In this document: positions 1-10,795 of the stretch, in pieces | How positions within the stretch are numbered: the stretch's first letter is position 1 | Layout: each line of letters begins with the position of its first letter | Source: Prorocentrum cordatum | Taxonomy: Eukaryota > Sar > Dinophyceae > Prorocentrales > Prorocentraceae | DNA: 64,000 nucleotides | Direction: 5' to 3' | Assembly (NCBI GenBank): GCA_963575745.1 | Contig: CAUYUJ010019257.1 | Coordinates: 112,501-176,500, forward strand | Notes under the pieces: model-generated | What the model saw: the letters and a program-made list of their open reading frames with translations, nothing else | The model's database searches: none | What the model was told of the DNA's origin: nothing | Program-made: the position numbers and the translations under genes

Positions 1-893
1 CGGATTTGTCCTCGTCCTAGCCCCGCCCCGAGGAGGGAAGACTGAGGAGGGCACTTGGAACCAGTCCTTCACCTGCACGCCACAGGCTGCCATCGTGAAG
101 CAGGAAAGAGCGAAGTGGAACTACCTGGTGCTGGAGAAGCGGATCCGGATGGGCAAGACCTAACACTGGCCCGTGAAGCTCCCAAGGCCTCATCGCCCCG
201 GCTGGCGATCGAACGCAACATGTTGCGCAGAGGAGATCGAGCGCCAAGCCAGGGCCAACACTGCAAGTGCGCTTTGTTGGGGTAACAGCGTTTCAGTGAG
301 CCTGAGTTGCACCAGCGATAGAGTGCTCGGCGACGACGGCAGCGCGCATCAGTCAAGATGGGTGCGAACCGGCGGCCAACACCACGATGAGTGTGATGCG
401 ATGGAGGCGTGGCACATCCTAACCATGAGTGGCGATCGTAGCCATGGCGCTGGCGATACTAAGCCAGAATCGACAGACAGTGCTAAGTTGACGTGTGCGC
501 CGCTTGCTTGCAGTGCAGATGCTCCCACTCAAGCGCCAGAACACCATGCTGATGTGGGCGCTCGTTCGCAGACTCCTCGAGTCCAGCCTCTTCAAGAACA
601 CAACCGCGCTCATTTGCGACTCTGGAACTGCCAGTACAGATCCCGCCACCGTGCCCCCCTGGCAGGTGGAGGCTTAGTAGAGTACCACGTGCTGCCTGGT
701 ACAACGCTTCTCGAAACCACACGCAATTTTTAATGTTGGTCGACGCGCGAAACGCGGCCCACGGGGTCAGATTTGTGTGCTTGACGTCGCCAACTTCGGC
801 GCGAACGTTGACATGTTGGGGCCCTGGGGCACCGCCACGTTGCGGCAAGAACTTGCATTTGTTTTTGGGGGGATGTGCGGCTGGAGGCCAATC
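1..893. other. No supportable gene (unassigned unique sequence)
   Basis: I see no recognisable gene. A plus-strand frame ending at about 168 (peptide containing IVKQERAKWNYLVLEKRIRM) has a natural-looking composition and could be a terminal exon, but it is short and has no recognised domain. A 186-codon plus frame at 173-733 overlaps comparable frames on the minus strand and has no motif. Confidence 0.3.
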
Positions 894-1260
894 CACGAGA
901 AACCTTCCACAAGAAACCCAAGACGGAGACCCCGGGACGTCCATGGACTCTTGGTGCGGGAGCGTCGCGCCTTACACGGCAAAACCATCGAAACCCAAGT
1001 AACCCAGGGCCCCCTGGAGGCTTTTTTGATTCGCGGGTCGAGAGCGCACCTCTTCCGGTCGAAGCTAAGCGGGCCGCGCGAAGCTTGAATTAACCACAGA
1101 TGGGGGAGGAGAAGGGGGGCGCAGCCTCAGGACGAGGCCGGGAGGAGGCAAAGCCTCGGAATCATGCGGTGCCGTAGCCGACGTACTTGCAAAGGAGCGC
1201 CTTTTAGGGCCCACTGGAGGCAAGCGGGGTGCTTCCTGGCATGGGTCTCCACTGCAAGCC
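894..1260 (+). repeat. Dispersed repeat F, copy 1, split by an insertion
   Basis: The left part (894-1020) shares CCTTCCACAAGAAACCCA, GGGACGTCCAT and AACCCAGGGC with copies near 19,378, 58,780 and 63,343. The right end (1,208-1,260, with GCTTCCTGGCATGGG) matches the right ends of those copies. The two parts are separated by about 190 bp of unrelated DNA, so this is one element interrupted by a later insertion. Confidence 0.7.
1021..1222. mobile_element. Inserted repeat Q, flanked by a 16-bp direct repeat
   Basis: AGGGCCCCCTGGAGGC on the left and AGGGCCCACTGGAGGC on the right (15 of 16 identical) bracket this insertion in repeat F. The inserted DNA (TTTTTTGATTCGCGGGTCG, then GAAGCTAAGCGGGCCGCGCG) has a diverged relative at about 42,020-42,250. 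A target-site duplication of this length fits a LINE-mobilised (SINE-like) insertion, but no tRNA- or SL-like head is visible. Confidence 0.5.
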
Positions 1261-1391
1261 CCCTTCAAGTCTCTCCCTTTCCCAGCAAAGTGCCGCGTGC
1301 ACCGTCTCCCCCCCCACACACCACCCGAGAGCTCCTGGGCGCCCCGACGCCTGCCTGGCGCCCTCCAATGCTCTCCGCAGCTTTCAACTTG

Positions 1392-1520
1392 CCGTCGCTC
1401 GGACGTCCATTTCCCGTGCATTGTTCGATTTCGTGCGTGTTCTTTCTTTTTTGCTCGATGGTCCAGGATGGTCCTCGATGCTTCTCGCCGAGAAAACAAT
1501 GCACACGTCCGAGCGACGCC
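1392..1520. mobile_element. Foldback element family A, copy 1
   Basis: About 129 bp ending in inverted repeats (CGTCGCTCGGACGT at left, ACGTCCGAGCGACG at right). The interior (TTCGTGCGTGTTCTTTC, then GGTCCTCGATG) is shared with copies at 4,639, 12,609, 25,012, 26,683, 58,306 and 62,086. It is too short to encode a transposase, so it is a non-autonomous MITE-like or introner-like element. Confidence 0.8.
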
Positions 1521-1575
1521 ACGTCAAGAGGAACCAGGAAGGCCACCGAGGCCGCCACGACAGCCGAACATTACT

Positions 1576-1774
1576 CGGCGGCGAGCGAGGGGGGAAAATG
1601 AGAAGGCGAAGGCCCTCTCAGAAGGCGGCGGGACTTCCCAGAAGCCCTCGCGCCTTCTGAGAAGTGTTTGTTTGTCTTCGGGGAAGTCTTAGAAGACTTC
1701 TCCGAAGGCCAGGGGACTTCCGAACCTTCTGAGAAGTCTTTTTCCTTCTCACTTCCCCCCCTCGCTCGCCGCCG
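1576..1774. mobile_element. Foldback element family B, copy 1
   Basis: About 199 bp beginning CGGCGGCGAGCGAGGGGGGA and ending CCCCCTCGCTCGCCGCCG, a near-perfect inverted repeat. Subterminal CTTCTCAGAAGG blocks can also pair, so the whole element could fold. Other copies: 12,667, 24,291, 39,633, 41,338, 51,960 and 57,341. Confidence 0.85.
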
Positions 1775-2289
1775 ATTTATCTCAAGAGACACAAGAGGCG
1801 CCGAATGCAAATCAAAAGGACTCAAAAAGACCCCAACTCGCTGCCCAAAGCCTCTCCAGGACGCCCTGAAAAAGCCCAACACAGTGCCAATACACGTCAA
1901 CACACGTTTCCTTCCACGCTCTTCGGTCGAAGATCCGTCGACCCGCAATCTTCGAAGCACGGGCCGCTGCGATCCCGAACATGTCCCCAGACAGCCCAGC
2001 CTACAAGCTGGCACAAGAAGGGCGCCGCAGTGGTTCAATGTCGGCCTAGGAGGCCCCCAGACTGCTCGAAGCTGCCCCAATGAGGGCTCCACGGCGGCCC
2101 CGAGGAACCCCACGACGGCCCCAGGGCGGCCCAAGAGGGCCTGAAGGCAGCCGAAGAGGCACCCAAGGGACCCCCAAGACTGCCCCACAGGAACTCGAGA
2201 CAACCCCAAGACGCCCCCCAAAAAAAACATGATAGCTCCTGAATAAGAGAACATGGGAGGTGTCACATGTGACGGCCTTCACCTTCCTC
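1775..2289. other. Unassigned; degenerate GGCCCCAAGAC-rich sequence
   Basis: No gene is recognised. From about 2,040 to 2,215 the sequence is a loose succession of units such as GCCCCAAGAC and GGCGGCCCC. A related stretch, with GCTGGCACAAGA, occurs near 4,925-5,005. Confidence 0.4.
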
Positions 2290-2423
2290 CTCCTGCTCCT
2301 CCTCCCCTACGTCATCCTTGTCCTCATCCTCGTCCTCATCCTCGTCCTCATCACCAGCATCATCACCATCATCATCATCACCGTCACCATCACCATCACC
2401 ATCATCATCATCATCATCATCAG

Positions 2424-2455
<32 letters not shown>

Positions 2456-2966
2456 ACATCATCGTCATCATCAACACCATCATCGTCAGCATGATCATGA
2501 TCACCGGCATCATCATCATCATCATCATCGTCATCATCACCGTCACCATCACCATCACCATCATCAGCATGAACACACGCATCATCATCAGCATCATCAG
2601 CATCATCATCATCACCATCATCGTCATCACTATCAGCACGAGCATCATCATCATCATCGTCATCATCGTCGCCGTCGTCATCATCGTCATAACCACAATC
2701 AGCATTACCATCATCATCATCATCAACATCATACGCATCATACTCATCATCATAATGAGCGTTGTCATCATCACATCCGCATCATAATCGTCAACATCAT
2801 CATCATCACCACCATCACCATCATGCTCATCATTGTGGCCATCAAGATCATCACAGCCATAATTATCATCATGACCACGATCATCAACATCATCACCATC
2901 GGCATCATCATCCTCATCATCGTCATCATACACATCACCATCAGCAACAACACCGTCACCATCACC

Positions 2967-3019
<53 letters not shown>

Positions 3020-3083
3020 CATCATCCACATCATCATCCTCATCATTATCATCATCATCATCATCATCATCATCGATATCATT

Positions 3084-3140
<57 letters not shown>

Positions 3141-3285
3141 GTCATCGTGCTCCCCCTCCACCTCGTCCACCACATCCTCCATCTCTCCTCGTCCTCCGCC
3201 TCCTGCTCCTCCTCCGCCTCCTCCTCATCACACCTACACACTCCTCAATATCTCCCTCCTCCTTCTCCTCCTCCTCATGAATCAT
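2290..3285. repeat. 1-kb imperfect CAT/CAC/CGT trinucleotide array
   Basis: About 1 kb of almost continuous CAT with CAC, CGT, CAG and GAT variants. Because the period is three, every frame stays open for hundreds of codons as His-, Ile- or Ser-rich strings, and as Asp- or Met-rich strings on the other strand. I regard these frames as repeat artefacts. Confidence 0.95.
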
Positions 3286-3821
3286 CGTAATCAGATTGAT
3301 TTCCGCTATTTTCCAGGACGGCCTTACAACAGCAAAATTACGATGGCCCCGAAACGGCGGAGGTGTTAGATGTCATGTCTGCGCAGGCGCTACTCTTAAA
3401 GTATAATCCACGAGGCGGGCACCGAGAACGAGGAGGGACACACCGACGCGAAGTGGAAGAGCATGTCACACGTTACGTCGCCCCCGAGCTTGGCGACACG
3501 AAGTGTCGCACGTTGCGGCCTCCTGTGCGCCTCTCGAACCAGTCGCCACCCGGATTGCTGGGCTGCCACGGTGGCCGGACTTGCCGCAGGCACCTCGATG
3601 CATGCCCGAAGCAAGAGAACCACGGATGACGAGAAAAGGAAGCATCCCCTCGCTCCTGGGCGTAGTCGGCGAAATAGCGCAACCCGCTGAGATCGTCCCG
3701 CAGGGAGGCCTGGTCCAGCCCGCGGCGCAGAGGCGTCTCCATGGTGTATCCACGGGCTTGCGCCGCCGAGGCTCGGAGACGGGGCGCAAGCAGCCGAAGT
3801 TTTCCGGACGATGTCGGGCCG
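3286..3821. other. Unassigned sequence between microsatellites
   Basis: No domain or foldback family is recognised. Overlapping frames of similar length run on both strands, with no codon-level sign favouring one. Confidence 0.3.
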
Positions 3822-3991
3822 GACGGGGGAGGAGGAGGAGGAGGAGGAGGCGGAGGAGGAGGAGGAGGAGGAGGAGGAGGCGAAGGAGGAGGAGGAGGAT
3901 AAGGAGGGGAGGAGGAGGAGGAGGGGAGGAGGAGGAGGAGAAGGGAGGGGAGGAGGAGGAGGAGGAGGAGGAGGAGGAGGAGGAGGGGGAG
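3822..3991. repeat. GGA trinucleotide tract
   Basis: About 170 bp of GGA with GAA, GCG and GGG interruptions. It is one of at least eight GGA/TCC tracts in the window. Confidence 0.95.
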
Positions 3992-4140
3992 AACAAAAAT
4001 GGGTTAGACAGTCAGCTTGCGCAGCTGGTTCTCCCGGCGCCCCCTGGCGCCGGAGGCGCCAGCGCGTCGAGGAATGCGCCCGGCGGCGGGGCCGAGGCCG
4101 GGGCGCGTGCCGCAGGCTTCGCGCGCCCCCTGTCCCTCTA
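3992..4140. repeat. Family G element, diverged copy 1
   Basis: The interior matches family G: CAGCTTGCGCAGCTGGTTCTC, a GGCGCC-rich palindrome, then CGAGGAATG and CCGGCGGCGGGGCCGA. The terminal inverted repeats seen in copies 3 and 4 are missing or decayed, and the GGA tract lies where the left end should be. Confidence 0.55.
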
Positions 4141-4243
4141 GCACCCCCCCTAAGACGACGCGAAGATCGGGACAAAATCGGATCGGGATAACTCGAAATC
4201 TCTGAGAATCGGCGGGTTTGGAGGACGTATGGGGCGCCGCGGC

Positions 4244-4296
4244 CGCTCCAGAGCGTTCGGGAACGCTCTGAGAGCGCTCCGGAACGCTCTGGAGCG
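4244..4296. repeat. Compact palindrome (potential cruciform)
   Basis: CGCTCCAGAGCGTTC and its exact complement GAACGCTCTGGAGCG bracket a centre that itself repeats GAACGCTCTGAGAGCG. It matches no other family in the window. Confidence 0.7.
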
Positions 4297-4360
4297 ATTT
4301 ATCCCGATCCTAGCCCTGTTTTACCCCCCCCCCCCTCGTCCGACCCAGCAGCGGTGTTAG

Positions 4361-4524
4361 GCCGGGCCTGTCCCCCTACAGGGGGATTTTGGAGGAAACA
4401 ATTTAATAAAAATGCCCCCAAGAGTGCCCCAAAAGGGTCAAGCAAAAATACTAAAAACCAATCGTCCCCACACTATTTTGTGGCAAATTTGGGACTATTC
4501 CCCCTGTAGGGGGACAGGCCCGAC
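4361..4524. mobile_element. Foldback element family C, copy 1
   Basis: 164 bp bounded by CCGGGCCTGTCCCCCTACAG and its complement CTGTAGGGGGACAGGCCCGA. The interior is A/T-rich and ends with GGGACTATTCCCC. Other copies: 36,654, 39,005, 47,393, plus fragments at 59,771, 61,440 and 62,022. Flanks of several copies suggest a TA target. Confidence 0.85.
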
Positions 4525-4545
4525 TTCACACTGGTGCGGCAGGGG

Positions 4546-4860
4546 AGGGCGACCCAGGCGGCCTGCCAGCGTGCAGCTCTCTCTCTATTCGCAGCGGCAG
4601 GCTCCAGAGCTCTCACCGCCGAGCCACGGGGACACTCGCCATCGCTCGGACGTCCATTTCCAGTGCATTTTTCGGTTTCGTGCGTGGTTTTTTCGCCAAA
4701 TGATCAAGGATGCTCCTCGATGGTCCTCGCCGAGAAAAAAAAGCACACGTCCGAGCGATGCCGAGGGCAGAGGACGACGACCCAGGCGGCCTCCCAGAGT
4801 GCAGCTCTCTCTATTCGCAGCGGCAGGCTCCAGAACTCTCACCGCCGAGCCACGGGGACG
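4546..4860 (+). repeat. 85-bp direct duplication flanking a family A element
   Basis: 4,546-4,630 and 4,775-4,860 are near-identical: GACCCAGGCGGCCT, then CTCTATTCGCAGCGGCAGGC, then ACCGCCGAGCCACGGGGAC. The family A element lies between them. The arrangement suggests that a unit of host sequence plus element was tandemly duplicated and the second element lost. Confidence 0.75.
4639..4762. mobile_element. Foldback element family A, copy 2
   Basis: Left end CCATCGCTCGGACGT, right end ACGTCCGAGCGATGCC, interior CGCCAAATGATCAAGGATGC. The right end is followed at once by GAG. About 124 bp with no coding capacity. Confidence 0.85.
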
Positions 4861-5037
4861 GGCCTGCCGCGCCACGTCTGCCGATATGCCGCCCCCTTCT
4901 GTTGTCGGGCTTCCAAGCGGTCGGAAGCGTGCCCCAAGACGGCTCAATAGATCCCCGAGGCGTCCACGCTGGCACAAGAGCGCCCCAAGACGTCCCCAAA
5001 TGGCTCGACGTGCATGGGAAGTATTGGGAGGCGTGTG

Positions 5038-5098
5038 TGAATATATATATATATATATACACACATACATACATTCATGTACTTACATCATACACACC
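5038..5098. repeat. TA/CATA microsatellite
   Basis: An (AT)n run followed by CACATACATACATTCATG. Confidence 0.9.
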
Positions 5099-7060
5099 GA
5101 CCCGTTCAGGGCGAATGTCGGGATTGAGCGGCGTTGGCACCGCTGCCGACATGAGGCACGAACCTCGCGCGCCACGACCAGGGCGCGTGTGCACAGGCGC
5201 AGGCCTGGCCGCAGCTGTTCAAGCACCTGGAACCCCACACCTGCCGTTGGGCCACGGCGGGGGGGGGGGCGCAGAGCGACTCCGCCCGGTCCCCGCTCCC
5301 CTCCGGCTGCTGTGCCAACGCCCCCCGCCCCACCCCGCTCGAAACTCCTTCGCCTCGGCATCTGGAAGTTTGCGCCTCGAACCCCGCCCTGGAAACGCTG
5401 CGACGTCGTCGAAACCCTGAGCCTCCTCGGCCCGGGGGTTCACAGTCTGAGTGCCAGTGGCCTGATCGGTGTATGAAACTTCGGTGGGCCGTTTGGCCTG
5501 ACACATTCGCAAAATCTCGTCGCCACGGAATGTTACACACACAAGTTGGGCCGTGTGCTTTTTCCTTGTGCTTCTCGGATTTTTCGGAGGCCCCCGCAGC
5601 CTCGGGAATGCAGACGAGCGCAGGCGCGGACCCACTGGGACCGTAGATGAATCCCCCCCACGAGGCACGATCCGTGCGAGGGAATTGCCGAGCTGATCGC
5701 AACTTTCGCTAACAACAGCAACGGATGGCGGCGACGCGACGGCAGCAGGATGCAGCTGGTAACGCAGCAGCGGCGTCTTCGAGCGGAGGAGAGGGGGAGG
5801 TGGGAGGGGGAAGGATGAGGGAGACGGACGGTGCTGCGGAGGGAAAGCGAAGGATATATGTCAACGACGTCTTGTCGTAAGACACATATCGACGCCCAAA
5901 CAACTCCCTGGTAGAAGTTCTACGCCCAGGACAGATCGGTGCAGAGATACGCCCCTCCGACTAGTGGTATCAGATTCAGCTCAGAAAAAACACTGCCCCC
6001 CATGAGAGTGCAACCTGCTCGCTTCAGCCACGGTCAGGAACTTTTGCTTGGCGCATCGTGGCCGCGGCCCCAACGACGCTCTGTGCCCTGCGAGCTGTCA
6101 GCGTGCCGCTCCGCTCCGCGAGACGGGAAGCTGGGAAGAGCTCGGGACGGGGATGCCTGAACAACGGGAACGTGCTGAGCGTGCTGTGCCGAGGCGCAGT
6201 GGGCCAGAACCGGCAGCGCGACACGCTACGCAAACTGTCCCCCCCCCCCCGCGACCCCCGAAAGCCGCACACCAAAGTTCACTCTGGCGAAGGATCCTTC
6301 AGATGCGCAGGTGTGCCTCTCGGGTGTTGGGCTTCTGGGTCCCGCCGCCGCCTGGCGGCCCCCGTCGGGGCTGGTGGAAACCCACACCTTCTGGCAGCGC
6401 CATCGCCTCCTCGCCTGCGCGCACCAACCTCCTTGCGGAGCTCCTGTCTCCACCCTCCTCCCCTCGCCCTCCGGGAGGTGCGAGGGTCGACTTAGTCGTC
6501 GCGCCGGCCTGTAGCTTCCTGCCTGGGGCCGCCCAGGCGCACACTGCTGGGCCGAGGCGTAGATGCACAAGCCCTAGAGGATGCTTCGATTCACGATGTC
6601 CACAATGACTGGATCGGTGCTGGGGCCCTCTGGCGCGCGGAGCGGTCCGGCCTGCAGCAACACTCACGCCCAACTCCGCTTCACCAACTGCCCTCGTCTG
6701 CAAGACTTTCCCCCCTCCGGGGGAGGGGAGGAGGTCTGGGAGGGGAAGCGATCCCCGAACGCCGCACCGCAGTCTGACCGCATTGGAGCAAACCCTCTCT
6801 CTTTCCCCTCTGCCTTGGTCACAGCCCGTCCCCGCGCGTATCGCCAGCATGCGACGGTGCCGATGGGGGGCAAACAAACAATGCATTCACCAAAGAGAAA
6901 CCAAGCCTCCATGCACTCACCGTGTGCCCCTGGCCGAGCAGAGTCGAGAAACTAATTTGGGAGCAGCGGTGCGCCACAAGGCTCGCTCGAATAGACTCAA
7001 GATGGCGGATCTGCGCTCGTCCGCTGCCGTCGGAAGCTTCCCATAATACTGGCGCGACCG
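5099..7060. other. About 2 kb without a recognisable gene, including repeat S copy 1
   Basis: Overlapping GC-rich frames on both strands carry no domain I know. About 6,040-6,215 is a diverged relative of 57,770-57,955; shared blocks include GGAACTTTTGCTT, CGCTCCGCTCCGCG, GGGAAG.GCTCGGGACG and GTGGGCCAGAAC. It is therefore a two-copy dispersed repeat (S). Confidence 0.4.
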
Positions 7061-7176
7061 GTCTCTCTCTCCCTCTCTCTCTCATGTTCGGTTTCTCTCT
7101 CTCTATATCAATATGTGTTTTCTGTCTCTCTCTCTCTCCTTCTCCTTCTCTCTCCTTTTGTTGTTGTTGTTGTTGC

Positions 7177-7249
<73 letters not shown>

Positions 7250-7366
7250 CTCTCTCTCTCTCTCGTTCCCCTCTCTCTCTCTCTCTTTATATATATATAT
7301 ATATATATCTATCTATCGATCTATCTATCTGTCTATCTATCTCTCTCTATATATATATATACATAT
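7061..7366. repeat. Compound microsatellite: CT, GTT, CT, TA, ATCT, TA
   Basis: CT-rich to 7,156, a near-pure (GTT)n to 7,249, more CT, (TA)n to about 7,310, an ATCT tract, then (TA)n. It lies just beyond the 3' side of LINE A, a common place for tail-derived microsatellites. Confidence 0.95.
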
Positions 7367-7607
7367 CGCTCGTAACCATGACGCCCCCCACAACACTGAC
7401 GCGAGGCGGTAGCAACCGCGGCAGAGCATATATCGAGCACTGCGTGCGACAGGACGTGCCCGATGTGCAGGTGAGGGTGCATCCAGGCGGCACACCACTG
7501 CGCAGTACTCCCCCCATGCACCCGGTGGGCGGAGCCGCAAGGGCCAGGGCCCGCCGACCAGGGCCGAGGGGGAAACCAACGCAGCGGCGTACAGAGCGCA
7601 AGAACAG

Positions 7608-8018
7608 CTAGAGCGAAGCTCTGGATCTGTCCACGAAGGCTCGAGCTGCGCGCCGTGCGTCGTACATGTGCTGAACGTGGTCCTGGGATTCCACAGGCCA
7701 CGGCTGGGCACGGGCAGCGTTGCGCAGATGGTACGCCAGCACTCTACGCTCTACATCCCCTGGAGACGGCTCGCCGCCCAAGCCAATCCGACTCGCCGCG
7801 AACCCTGGAAGCGGCACCGGGGCGTGATATACAATGCTCCACAATGCAGGGCACCGAACGTAGTGGGAAAACTGGTCCGTGGCGTGCGGAGGCAGGCGGC
7901 AAGCATCACATCTGAACAAACGTCGCCTGGGGCCGTCCTGCGTGTGCAGCATGCTGCTGGTGAACCACCCCCCGCCTATTGTATTTATCACGGCGGATTG
8001 CCAGCTTTGGCGGGGCAC
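7608..8018 (-). pseudogene. LINE A C-terminal Cys/His tail
   Basis: A 136-codon frame. Cys37, Cys40, His52 and Cys56 (CDACRLPP, then FSHYVRC) form a C-x2-C-x11-H-x3-C zinc-binding pattern, followed by an Ala/Arg-rich helix. LINE B has an equivalent motif (C-x2-C-x8-H-x4-C) at the same place in its protein. This kind of C-terminal zinc motif is thought to bind element RNA or target DNA in related LINEs. Confidence 0.65.
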
Positions 8019-8585
8019 CGGAGGCTAAAAGGTCTCGGAGGGCGCTCCATTCAGCAAGGCCTACAAGGGGGCAGCTTCCAGGCTCTGAACCTACGTGCAA
8101 GGAAAATGTGGCGATTGTCAAGGTAGAGGGCACGTCAGAGGGAGAGGGTGAGGGCACGCTGGGTTTTCACTCGCCTGGGCTGCACGGAGCGCGGCACGAA
8201 CAGCACGTGCAGCGTCCGACAACTTGGAGATGCCAAGGTCGTTGCCGTCGACGAAGTCGTTGGCAGCATGGTGCAAGCGCAAGACGATCGGGATGGTGTG
8301 TCAGCACCACGGACTGCGCCAGCACATGCCGGTCTCGGCGAGGGTGCCGTGGTCCCTGGTCTGTTGCTGAAGGAACACGAACAGTTCACACCAATTGGAA
8401 ACAGTGTCCTCGGCTTCTCGCATCATCGAAACTGCCGGATAGACATTGACAGAAAGCATTTTCAAAGTAGACCAGGTCGCGAGGCCGAGGGAGTCCGCTC
8501 TTGCGAGGCGCTGCGGCGGCAGGTGCCGCAGCTTGGTCAGAGCCCACCCCTCGCGGCACCTGATCGCACGCGGGATGGGGAAGAG

Positions 8586-8780
8586 CTAGGCCAAGTATCC
8601 GAGGGTAGGCATTGCGCGTGTGTTGTACAGATGCGTGGTGATGTGGGCAGGTCCGTCGACGGCAGCCAGCTCAAGCACGCGACGCAGCCACTTGCCACCA
8701 GCGGACTTCCAGACGTCATTGAGTGTTACGGCAGGCTCCATCAGCTTGCAGAGGTATTCCCCTCGACCAGCGACCGTCAT
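8586..8780 (-). pseudogene. LINE A RT thumb fragment
   Basis: A 64-codon frame ending HLYNTRAMPTLGYLA, like the conserved YNT..LP.L.Y.AQ segment after RT motif E in these elements. Further decayed pieces continue in changing frames to the Cys/His tail. Confidence 0.55.
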
Positions 8781-8783
8781 CGC

Positions 8784-9140
8784 TTACCAAGACGGTATAT
8801 GAGCAGCTAACCAAGGCCTGATCTCTTGAGCAACCCCGGCACTGAAGGGGGCTCCGATCGGTACTAATATGCATTTGGGCATCTTGAGACGTAGACCAGC
8901 GAGAGCGTCAGCGGCGCGGAAGACACGCCAGAAACGCAAGAGTATCCGCCCGTCGTGGATGATGGAGCCGGCGTCGTCCGCGCACACCCCGAGCGCGCAG
9001 AGCTCGGACACACTAGTGATGAGCTCGAGATGCTCCACGAACGGGTTCATGCCGATAGCCCGCAGCGAGCCTGAGAGCAGACAGCCCTGGGTTATTCCCG
9101 AGGCAGCGGAGAGGACAAGCCGAAACACCCCAGACTCCAA
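8784..9140 (-). pseudogene. LINE A RT palm, motifs B and C
   Basis: GITQGCLLSGSLRAIGMNPF matches the RQGCPLSG motif B. LGVCADDAGSII is motif C, with CADD in place of the usual Y/F-x-D-D, so both Asp residues are kept. GLRLKMPKC is the following motif D/E region. It is the direct continuation of 9,013-9,612 after a frameshift. Confidence 0.75.
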
Positions 9141-9612
9141 AATATACGCCGTCGGGAAGAAGTAGAAGCCGAGGGCTAGCTCCAGAAGGGCACCCCATCA
9201 TACCCGCGTGCGCCAGGGTGAGCTCCAGCCAGTCATGGGCCAAGGATGGGAAGGCATCGCCGAAGTCGAAGAGGGCCAAGAACGGCTGCTTTACCTCCCT
9301 GAGGTCCTGTAAACCAGCGGCGCGGCCCACCGTGTCGAGGAGGGCGACATTGTCGAGGAAGTTGCGCCCAGCGCGAAAGCCTCGCTGCGAGACATGGCAC
9401 TTGAGGGAGAGCTCATGCCTGATCGAGCGGTTCACGGCGGCCGCCACGATCTTGTTATCTGCGCTCTTTAAAGCCAGGGCGTGGGTGCGCGCAGCGTCGC
9501 GGCATGCGCCACACGTGAGATCGCCATCCGCCTTGTCCTTGGGTGTGAAGACCATGAGGTGATCGTTCCACTCGTGCGGCGGTGGGTGGCCCGTGGAGAT
9601 CACGCGGGTCAT
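9013..9612 (-). pseudogene. LINE A RT fingers and palm (motif A region)
   Basis: About 150 of the 199 codons are RT-like. FTPKDKADGD is the fingers motif, LKSADNKIVAAAVNR fits the RPL(T)L..TD.K segment, and FRAGRNFLDNVALLD fits the Q.GF..GR...NV..LD signature. LALFDFGDAFPSLAHDWL is motif A, with the catalytic Asp in FDF. After about residue 150 the frame leaves the RT sequence, which resumes in another frame at 9,140. Family: dinoflagellate-type LINE RT. Confidence 0.8.
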
Positions 9613-9670
9613 CTCAGCGAGGTCCCCGAGAGCACGTGGTGATTTCGCCCGGGCCGTGTCCGGTATGCCA

Positions 9671-10795
9671 TCAGGACCAGCAGCCGTTCCAGTGGCCGCG
9701 CATCAGGCGATGCGAAGTCAGAGAATCCATGGAGACGTAGTACTTATTAAGATACTTCAGAACAGCTTTGGACGGGCTGCTCTTGTGCTGAAATACAGGA
9801 GACCAGTGGGTGTGCAAAGCGGCTGATGCATCTTCACGTTCATCAGCTGGGCGAAGCCCGACCTCGCCGTCTGGGAGCTTGAAACCTTGTAGCTTCAGTG
9901 TCTTCTTGAACGGGAACCACAAAGCAGCAAGCCGACGGAGGGAACGACGCATACCGCTGACCAGCTTATAGGACGTGTCGTCAGGGGGCTTGCGATTCTG
10001 CATGTCGTCGAGGTGCGCCATGCACTTCTCAGAGAAGGTGTTCAGTGCTAGCTGGAAGTCCGCCTCGAACCCAGCGGCATCGATGAGGGAAATCTTGTGG
10101 CCAGTGGACGAGATGCGCCGAAATGCGATCAGACTTGGTTCTCGAAGCTTCTTCGCCAGCACGTGGTCGTTCGTCCATACAGCACGTGCGATAAAACGAT
10201 AAACAATCAATTGTGCCTCCCACGAAGTGTCCCCAAGCTTGATGAGACGGTTGCGAAAATGACGAGCAGCTTCTTTCATGAGACGTTTATGTTCAACTCG
10301 GCGTTGATATACAGTGAAAGCAGACCAGTCCACCGCAGCACAGTGACCGTGACGAACTCGGGCTCGTCGAATAAGAAGGACGGGATCGAACGCTGGTCGT
10401 CGGGGGTGGCCTGCCTCGGACGTACAGTAACGATAGACCTTGCTCGTGTAGGTGTTCGGCGAGGTGGCAATGTCAAAATGCCATTGGAGCGTGACCCACG
10501 GCGGCATCGCAGTGAAGATGCGGTCAATGTGGGTCAGGCGAGGAACTTGGTCGAACGACGTGAAGTGGGTCGGGAGCTCGTTATCGGCCTCAGTGAGCCT
10601 CGCGAAGATGTCATCCCATTGACGCTGCAGAGGCCTAGGTGCAGCATCGGCGGCAATGCGGTCAGTGAGCTCTGGTGCATGGAGGTGTAGCGGCGGGCAC
10701 TCGTACAGGTTGAAGTCACCTGGCAGCACGATGTTGACGCGATCAGGACCGAGCGCAACCAATGCGAGATCATGAGATATGGCCGTAACATGCAC
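9671..10795 (-). pseudogene. LINE A endonuclease C-terminus and linker
   Basis: A 374-codon open frame. Residues 25-29 read PGDFN, the metal/substrate motif of the exonuclease-endonuclease-phosphatase (EEP) fold. Residues 88-92 read HIDRI, matching the downstream Asp motif of LINE endonucleases. The rest is the charged, helical linker normally found between endonuclease and RT. The N-terminal half of the endonuclease, with its Asn and Glu motifs, is absent. At the 3' end the frame shifts near 9,690. The role in an intact element is nicking target DNA to prime reverse transcription; this copy is a fragment. Confidence 0.75.

Larger units (their letters stand above)
7608..10795 (-). mobile_element. 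LINE A: decayed non-LTR retrotransposon
   Basis: The minus strand carries, in order, the C-terminal part of an endonuclease with linker (10,795-9,671), RT fingers/palm (9,612-9,013), an RT segment with CADD (9,140-8,784), an RT thumb-like segment (8,780-8,586) and a Cys/His tail (8,018-7,608). Each lies in a different frame, so at least four frameshifts separate them. The 5' part of the endonuclease is missing, which fits 5' truncation during target-primed reverse transcription. It cannot encode a working protein. Confidence 0.85.

Noticed and set aside
2253-3290. A 345-codon His/Ile-rich frame and a 291-codon Asp-rich frame
   Set aside because: Pure consequence of the CAT/GAT trinucleotide array.
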